Part shown: in pieces, positions 57,520-64,000 of the stretch
How the letters are laid out: each line of letters begins with the position of its first letter
Position numbering within the stretch: position 1 is the first letter of the stretch
Assembly: GCA_028023455.1 (NCBI GenBank)
Contig: JAQFVV010000017.1
Location: 5,054,098 to 5,118,097 of the forward strand
Origin: Epiperipatus broadwayi
Taxonomy: Eukaryota; Onychophora; Udeonychophora; Euonychophora; Peripatidae
Direction: 5' to 3'
DNA: 64,000 nucleotides
Made by a program: the position numbers and the translations under genes
Notes under the pieces: generated by a model
Database searches by the model: none
Seen by the model: only the letters and a program-made list of their open reading frames with translations
Told to the model about the DNA's origin: nothing

Positions 57520-59130
57520 TGGATAGCCATTTATGACAGTACACCATACTATGACTGAATTATAGGGAGATCGGAGACCATCATCATCTCCAAATAAACA
57601 AAATAAAAAATTAAATATAAAAGGAATGAGCATGAGAGATCAGCAGAAGAACAAACTATAAGTTCACCAGCATACACAAAAGTAATAATCATTCATCATT
57701 ATGAATGATCAACAATAAAAATAAATCAACAGTCAATCTTGTGACTGTATTTGAAAGTGGTGCACTATAGGCCAGACTAATTATTTCGCCATTGCTAAAC
57801 CTAAGACAGGAATACAAACAATAATTATCTGTGTGCACATACTTAGATGCTACTCCATCAAAATACAATAAGTCAAATAATGCTGAGAAACTAAAAACAT
57901 CCTGACCATCATCAATGCTCTGACCACTTAGTGCCATTAATGTACTGGCCAATTATAAACTAAATTTCTAAAAAAGTAATAAATAAAATGAAATATATTG
58001 CATGGACTTAAAATAATATCCCTTTTGTGCCAATAACATTAAACATATCCCCCTACTCCATAACTATCTGTCAGGCACAAATCTAACTCAGATAACAAGA
58101 ACTCTATAAACTATTACTATAAATAAGAGATAAATAAATACATAAAACAGCTTATTATAAATCACTTTAAATAATTCCTAGGTTTATCCTATTATGAGTA
58201 AATAGTTTTATTGCAACTGATTGATTATAATTTTTATGAAAAAATATTTATTGATGAAATGAAGGTTTAAAATTTTATACTACCATAATCATTTTTTGTT
58301 TGTTTATTGTTAATTAAATTTTTAGGTCTTTATTCATTCCAACTCCTGTTACATGGATTGTCAGTGTGTGTGACTTTATTTCAAGATAGCTTACTGTCCT
58401 ATAATTTTTTTAAATTACTGCAATAAAATTATCTACTTATAGTAGGATAAACTTTTGAATTATTTAAAAGTGATTTAGAACAAGTTGCTTTATTATTTAT
58501 CTTTTACTCACAGTAATAGTTTATAAAGTCCTTGCTTTCTAAGCTAAATTTGTGCATAACAGTTAGTTATGGAGTGGGGGTTTATGTCTAGTATTATGGA
58601 TATCCAGATGATGATGATCCTGGTTGGCACAAATGGGATATCCTTTAAAGTCCATGCTCTACATTTCATTTTATTTAGTACTTCTTTAGAAATTTAGTTT
58701 ATAGTTAGCCAATTCATTAATGGTACTAAGTGGCCACAGAATTGATGATGGTTAGAATGTTTTAGTATCTCAGCATTATTTGATTTATTGTATTTTGATG
58801 GAGTAGCACATAAGTATGTATATCCAGATAATTATTTTTTGTATTTCAGCCCTAGGTTTGGCAGTGGCTAGAATAATTAGCCTGATTTATAGTGGACCAC
58901 TTTGAAATCCAGTCACAATATTGACTGTTAATTTATTCTTATTGTTCATCATTCATTATGGCGAATGATTATTACTTTTATGCTGATGAACTTATAGTTA
59001 ATATAGTTAACTTTAATTCTGTGTTTATCTCTAATGCTTATTCCTTTTATATTTAATTTTATATTTTGTTTATTTGGGAATTATGATGGTTTCTCATCTC
59101 TTCTCTTATTAACTCCTATTTTTATAATGT
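57520..59130. repeat. 1.6-kb inverted repeat, arms about 680 bp, diverged
   Basis: Blocks in 57540-58210 return inverted in 58430-59110. Pairs include ACAGTCAATCTTGTGACTG / CAGTCACAATATTGACTGTT, AGATGCTACTCCATCAAAAT / ATTTTGATGGAGTAGCACAT, and GGCCAATTATAAACTAAATT / AATTTAGTTTATAGTTAGCC. The last inner pair, TTTTATTGCAACTG / TACTGCAATAAAA, lies near 58207 and 58420. The spacer of about 210 bp is unique. An 87-codon frame (57689-57952, minus) sits in the left arm but is broken in the right arm. No known protein motif was recognised. Confidence 0.85.
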
Positions 59131-59496
59131 TATAAATGGTTGCCCAATTGTGGAACATTGTAATCTGATTCTCTCTTATTAACCCCTATTCTCTGTATGT
59201 GTACAATATATTGTAAAGAATGACTTTATTGCTTTATGATAAGTTATGAACGAACAAACTGTCTTCACTAAGTGGGGTAGAGGTGTATATACAAAATCAA
59301 ATAACATGGAATTGTTGAAATTCAAAGAATATTGGCACAAATTACAAGTCTTTGTACAATACAATTATGTATTGCTTGATTAGCAACTTCAGAAAGATGT
59401 TTATATAGTAATAATGGTATCTAATCTAAAGTCTATCACATCTAATGCATAATTGCATAAAAGGCTTTTTTCCCCTATACAAAGAGATGTTATTAA
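59131..59496. other. Unassigned A+T-rich sequence
   Basis: No supported gene. Short TCTCTTATTAAC words near 59099 and 59172 are repeated. Confidence 0.3.
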
Positions 59497-59511
59497 TTCT
59501 AAATAGAAAAG

Positions 59512-59623
59512 GGTTTTTTTCCATATGTCATAGCATCGGCCGGGAGGTGCACCCACAACCATCTGCAACCAACTACTTGCTTGCAAGGCAGCTGTGATGA
59601 CCTCTTGGCTAACAACACTTGAC
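59512..59623 (-). mobile_element. tRNA-Gly-derived SINE S8, expanded form, perfect 15-bp TSD
   Basis: TTCTAAATAGAAAAG at 59497-59511 and 59624-59638 is perfect. The minus strand gives GTCAAGTGTTGTTAGCCAAG, CTGCCTTGCAAGCAAG, then the extra TTGGTTGCAGATGGTTGTGG, a decayed box B, and TGCTATGACATATGG with an A run. It shares the expansion with S5, which makes a subfamily likely. Confidence 0.88.
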
Positions 59624-59638
59624 TTCTAAATAGAAAAG

Positions 59639-60315
59639 TTGAACCAGTTTTAGAATCTTTTTGTTGAAATATATATATATACTGATGATGGCATAAAATG
59701 CCATAAGCTGGCTATAGTGAAGATTTTATTTTTATTTTAGATAGGCATATTGCATTTTTTAATGTTTATTCTAGAATATTTTGATTATTATATTTATTTT
59801 GTTTATTATATATGTATAACAATAAAGATAATAAATATAATGATAATTAACTATTGTTATTACAATAGTTTTTTAATTAATGGACATTTTATTAGTATTA
59901 AATATATTAATTATATTTTTTTAAATTACTACGAGGATAATGGGTGTCATAGATATTCTCGTACTTTTTAAAGGTTTTGATAAGTTCGCTACCAAATTAA
60001 ATATCCAAAAATATACAAAAAGTGAAAGAGCATTTTATATATTAGCTTGTGATTCTATCAGATAAAAATATTTTTTACATAGCCCATTACGGAATCGGTA
60101 AAAAAAAAAAAACATTATTCACCGTGTTTTCCAATTGCAGAATGATGAGATTTAAAGAGATATTAATTTTTATTTACCCTCAAGTTAAAAATAGTTAGAT
60201 ATCTGTAGTTACTAACTAAGATGGGGTGATTAATTGGATTGGTTAAGGATCATTTACTTAAACTAAATAACAACATTTATGACAATCAAAAAAAGTTTTC
60301 AAGTTTTATCCAAGC
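59639..60315. other. Unassigned A+T-rich sequence
   Basis: A plus-strand frame at 59750-59971 is open only because of composition. Nothing recognised. Confidence 0.3.
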
Positions 60316-60327
60316 TAAATTGAAATT

Positions 60328-60925
60328 AAGGATACCAAACTCTCAGTAATGCCACCAATGAATACAGGAAAGTTTGTGCATAAAATCTCTATCTAGTGCT
60401 TACTCATACAATATCTTTAGTCTATTTTCTAGCTTGTGGCTTTCATCAGTGAGGAGCTTTGGATTTGAGAGCATTGCACTTAGACCTTAGGATCTAATGC
60501 AACTCTCAAGCAGCCACCTTTTACCTATTTGGTTAACTATAAAACAAGGAGCCTAAGATAAAAACACCATAATTTTTCCAACCCAAGCTCATTTGCTTGT
60601 GTAGTCATATAGATCTGAACTCAGTTCAGCATCTATACATTCTGGTGCCTTTGGTTTTTTAAAAACTATAGTCACCATTAGATCCTAAGATATAAGTGCA
60701 GTGCTCTCAAATCCAAGGCTCTTCACTGATGCAATCCACAAGTTAGAAACCAGTCTGGGGATATTGGATGAGTAGACACTAGATAGAAATTTTGTGCACA
60801 AACCTTTCTGCATCTATTGATTACAAAGGTGTGCACTTGGTGGCACTACTGTATGGAGAGTTTGGTACTCTTATTAACAGCATGTGTAAGCATATGAAAT
60901 GGTGATCATGGGGTTTTGATGATTG
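60328..60925 (+). mobile_element. Family A palindromic repeat A15, perfect 12-bp TSD
   Basis: TAAATTGAAATT at 60316-60327 and 60926-60937. The left arm starts AAGGATACCAAACTCTCAG. The internal blocks GCAGCCACCTTTTACC and CATATAGATCTGAACTCAGT follow, then an abrupt switch near 60675 to the inverse arm, ending in the tail (AAATGGTGATCATGGGGTTT). The core near 60728 reads CTGATGC with stem AAT/GTT and GAAAC: three substitutions, but the stem still pairs. Confidence 0.9.
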
Positions 60926-60937
60926 TAAATTGAAATT

Positions 60938-62046
60938 CAAGTTATGGGCATAGGAAGCTAGTAGTATATGATTCTAAACCATTGTATATATTATTTCTTG
61001 ATTAAATCTTTGTGTTTTTCTTTCATCAATGTCAGGCTGAAATAACACCATTTTACTTGATTGAGAAAAAACAACTCAGAGATAATAAACTTAAGAGATT
61101 AACATCGATCTAATACAGAGAATTGACTTTAAACCATTAAAAAAATATGGTGGATGTAGCATTGACAAGGGTGGTTCCTAAAATGTCCTTAATTAAAATT
61201 AGACAAGTATCCCACATTCATGATAATGTGGTTCCATATTAACATTGTTTCATTGTATACCATCCTATTTGGATTTAAATTTGATTTGAATATTATCATC
61301 TGTCCCTATTAACAAAGAAGGGAGTGATGTCATATAGCACAGTTATTTTAGGATTTGAAACAGCTTCTAATCGAAACAAAATATTTCAAGGTTTTCTCTT
61401 GTATTTCTGATATTTTCCAATTCTTTAGATTCCATGTTACAAAAAAATGAGTTAGCAATGGAAATCTTTTCTTTCTGTGTTGTAATTACTATAATCTTTC
61501 AATTAAATATATAGACAATATCTAGAATATTTCTAGTCTAGGAATAAATATGATACCCTTAATGAATTTCAAATTAAGATAGATTTTCTTATCCAGCCAA
61601 ATAAATCTCTTATCTGGAAATGACAATAGTGAAAGCAGTATTGATATAAATACATCAAAATTGAAGGTAAGCAAATACTAATCAGGGGATTCCAGATAGA
61701 ATTGAAAATAAAATGAAAGTGTTTCTGTTTTGCCAAAAAAAAACTATATGTTAAATGCAAAAATATTAATTCAGTAGCAATGGGAGTATTGGATTATTAT
61801 GGTTCTTAACTAATTCTGCTAAATGTTACTGTGAATTAAAGAAATTCTATGGCAGATCATAAAAAATGAGGCCATTTGTCTCATCTATGTCACATTGTTG
61901 GTCATCTGACTCTTTTCCTAAAACATCATATTACTTATACCAAAGCAATAACTTTATTATTGATGAACAAACATCCACATTATAAAACTCCATTTTTGAA
62001 ATATGTGACCTTCCTATGTGTTACAATGATGATTTGAAGATATTAC
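60938..62046. other. Unassigned A+T-rich sequence
   Basis: Minus-strand frame 61569-61760 has no motif. No repeat family recognised in this 1.1 kb. Confidence 0.3.
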
Positions 62047-62395
62047 TTTTTTTTTTTTCAAAAAAATATATTTATTAAAACTTTAGATACAAAAAAAATT
62101 ACAAAAAACTGATTGTCTTGAAACTCTGGAGCTAGGGGTCTTTAATCCATTGGAGTTTGGGTATTTCAGTTAAAGTCAATGGAAATTTCAGTCCTGTAAA
62201 ATTCAGCAATGTCCACGATTCCATATGTAGCCATTCAGGGGCTAACATGCTATCTCTGAGGCAAAAGCCTTTTAAAAGTTTTATGAAGTATTCCAGTAGA
62301 TTTAGATTTGAGATTGTCAGATGTAAATACATTTTCAGGGACTCAAATCTAAATATACTGGGAGATATTAAATTTGAGCCTCCTAGCCCACATTT
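62047..62395 (-). pseudogene. Candidate terminal exon or polyadenylated retrocopy (weak)
   Basis: On the minus strand a T-rich tract and TTCTTAG end at 62396. They are followed by 87 open codons from 62395 to a stop at 62132, including LGGSNLISPSIFRFESLK and MLAPEWLHMESWTLL. AATAAA lies at 62071-62076 (minus) and a run of 12 A at 62047-62058. This fits either the last exon of a real gene or a retroposed mRNA end. The genomic A run favours a retrocopy, though no duplication was found. No domain recognised. Confidence 0.3.
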
Positions 62396-62648
62396 CTAAG
62401 AATATCAAGAAAAATAAATATGCAAAAACAACCTTATGGCTTGACTCTCTTTTGCAAAAATCTTAAGATTATAGAAGCCTTCTTCAGATGCACCTAAAAT
62501 TAATTTTTAGCTGTCACAAGTTATAATATCTAGCAAAAATATTCTGTAATAATCAATTGAATTTAAACTTAAACTTAATGTATGTCATGTACCAAAATAA
62601 AGATGAAACCACTTGAAAAATGTAAAGTTTCAGAAAGCTGCGGAAACA

Positions 62649-62750
62649 AGCATTGGTGGTCGAGAGCTCAGCGACAGCTGTTTTACAGGCAGATGTCCCG
62701 GGACAGCAGGTTCACTTCCTAGCTGATGCTATGACACATTAAAAAAAAAA
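62649..62750 (+). mobile_element. tRNA-Gly-derived SINE S9
   Basis: AAGCATTGGTGGTCGAGAGC, CAGCTGTTTTACAGGCAGAT, CAGGTTCACTTCCT, then GCTGATGCTATGACACATTA and an A run. It is more decayed than S10. Confidence 0.82.
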
Positions 62751-63294
62751 CAAATAGATCTGCAATAAATTACTCTAAAATGCTACGATGATACTCTAAA
62801 CAACATAAAGCATAATTACTAGCCATGTTTCAAAAAACAATGCGATTTATAAAATGAATATTTATATTCAATAATCAAAAGTTTAATGTATCAAAAGTTC
62901 TAAATTTTTGACGTACATAAGTTATTTATCTGTAAGAATTATATTTAAAAATTTTAATATTAGTAAAACAATATATAAAATACAATAATACCAGTTATTG
63001 TATAAAATAAATGCTGATAAATAATATAGTGGTTTGTGCCACCTATTTTAGCTTGACAATATTTCCTGCAATATTTAATATATAGATTAAATGTTCAAAT
63101 CAAGTTTTATCTACAATTATATATTTTTTTAAAAATCGTGATTACATAGAAACTCTTTAATATTATCGATAAATTTGTGTGAAACCACATCATATATAGA
63201 TTGAGGTTATTATTGATATTGTTTAATTGTTGACTGTTTTCAGTATTTATTTAGATAATAATTTATTATCAGTATTTAGTTGGGTAATACTATA
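62751..63294. other. Unassigned A+T-rich sequence
   Basis: I see nothing supported here. Confidence 0.3.
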
Positions 63295-63388
63295 GCATTG
63301 GTGGACGAGTGGTCAGCACAGTTGCCTTACAAGCAGTTATCCCGGGTTCGCTTCCCGGCCGATGCTTTGACACAGGAAGAAAAAAAAA
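63295..63388 (+). mobile_element. tRNA-derived SINE S10 with nearly intact cloverleaf
   Basis: 63295-63365 folds as a tRNA: acceptor GCATTGG pairs with CCGATGC over seven pairs, anticodon arm TTGC/GCAG with loop CTTACAA, and T arm CCGGG/CCCGG around TTCGCTT. The anticodon would be TAC, while S2 and S3 have TCC as in tRNA-Gly. The TTTGACACAGGAAG tail and A run make it a SINE. It is probably a recent copy of the CTTACAA subfamily. Confidence 0.88.
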
Positions 63389-63712
63389 TAACTTAAAAAT
63401 ATAAATATTTTAATTGTAAATATTTATAATTAATAATAATATCTTATTTATTTTTACTTTTTAAAATGTTTTAAATTTAAAAACAAAATGCTTGTAAATA
63501 ATATCAATTATATTTATTTATTTTTAATAAGTAAAAAATTGCCTACAGAGGGCAGCAGCTTCAGGTTGAAAATCCATAAATCATCATATATGTATTATAT
63601 CACATACACACAAGTATGTGTTTATGAAATTTTCATTTGTGCTACAGAATATATAATGCAACCAAAATAAATGATAAAGCACACAAATAAGTATAAACTA
63701 TATATGTCTATA
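63389..63712. other. Unassigned A+T-rich sequence
   Basis: I see nothing supported here. Confidence 0.3.
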
Positions 63713-63720
63713 CTCATATA

Positions 63721-63897
63721 CAGTGGCATAACTAGCAAAATTGGGCCAGAAGGCAGAAATCTATGAGATATAGTTAATAATTGTTTTTATGTAAATATAT
63801 TTTAATTGCCTTGCTATAGATTTTCAAGTTCATGGGTTCCTGGACTGTGTGGACCTGCAAACATTGCCTTCCTTTGCACTCAGTAGTTACGCCGCTA
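63721..63897. mobile_element. Second hAT-type MITE, 8-bp TSD with one mismatch
   Basis: The ends CAGTGGCATAACTA and TAGTTACGCCGCTA are inverted repeats with few differences. CTCATATA (63713-63720) and TTCATATA (63898-63905) are an 8-bp duplication with one difference. The 177-bp interior has no frame. The CAGTGGCGTAACTA-type terminus occurs in many animal hAT-like non-autonomous elements. Confidence 0.75.
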
Positions 63898-64000
63898 TTC
63901 ATATATCATGAGAATGTATGACCTGTTGAAATGGAGGTTTTATGATTCAAAAAATTCTCAGTACAATGTAATGAAACCACCAGTACATCTTTAATCATCA

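Noticed and set aside
57689-57952. 87-codon minus-strand frame as a gene
   Set aside because: It lies inside an inverted repeat, its counterpart in the other arm is broken, and no motif is recognised.
1562-60925. Reading family A as a foldback DNA transposon or MITE
   Set aside because: The ends are not symmetric, the TSD varies between 12 and 14 bp, and a 30-bp one-ended copy with a perfect TSD exists.
63295-63365. A functional tRNA gene with anticodon TAC
   Set aside because: The body is tRNA-like but continues into the same TTTGACACA tail and A run as nine other dispersed copies, and its sequence is derived from tRNA-Gly. It is a SINE.

Overview
This is an A+T-rich stretch (roughly 70-75% by eye) of an animal nuclear genome. 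I could not recognise a confident host protein-coding gene, rRNA or functional tRNA in it. Long open frames are short and stop-ridden, and almost everything that can be identified is transposable-element sequence. The mix is RTE, CR1/Jockey-like and L1/Tx1-like LINEs, Penelope-like (PLE) fragments, tRNA-derived SINEs, and hAT-type MITEs including one that looks like SPIN. It suggests an invertebrate such as a mollusc or another lophotrochozoan. The sequence alone does not settle the species.

Layout. 0-8 kb: a 56-bp minisatellite at the left edge, then several palindromic repeats (called family A here) and an L1/Tx1-like LINE C-terminus (7.9-8.75 kb, minus). 9-20 kb: further palindromic families (B, C, I), two oppositely oriented tRNA-Gly SINEs at 11.8-12.1 kb, two more SINEs at 16.2-16.8 kb, and a decayed CR1-like LINE (17.7-18.97 kb, plus). 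20-26 kb: a short RTE 3' fragment, then a nearly full-length decayed RTE (about 21.4-25.87 kb, minus) split by at least three later insertions and carrying an exact 120-bp tandem duplication. 26-29 kb: a very large hairpin (family D) invaded by a PLE fragment, then a minisatellite of about 20 x 56 bp units built from two palindromes. 30-38 kb: family B, A, E and L elements and another LINE RT fragment. 40-50 kb: RTE pieces, a family H hairpin, and a young RTE insertion with a 263-codon RT frame. 51-64 kb: a 95-bp tandem repeat, the SPIN-like MITE, PLE hairpins, a 1.6-kb inverted repeat, more SINEs and a second hAT MITE at the right edge. Two weak terminal-exon candidates are at 42.93-43.09 kb (plus) and 62.13-62.40 kb (minus).

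The most interesting signal is one architecture shared by several repeat families unrelated in sequence (A, B, H, I, L, perhaps E). Each copy is a long head-to-head palindrome with a unique tail at one end only, and it lies between perfect or near-perfect 9-14 bp target-site duplications. One family A copy is reduced to just 30 bp of the tail end, yet is still bracketed by a perfect 13-bp duplication. This points to target-primed reverse transcription with truncation at the other end, and argues against a cut-and-paste foldback transposon. Families A, B, C, D and E also contain a hammerhead-like core (CTGANGA, a short stem-loop, then GAAA), and the stem changes in a base-paired way between families. 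I read these as candidate non-autonomous tailed-hairpin retroelements, possibly PLE-related. That name, and any ribozyme function, are inferences.
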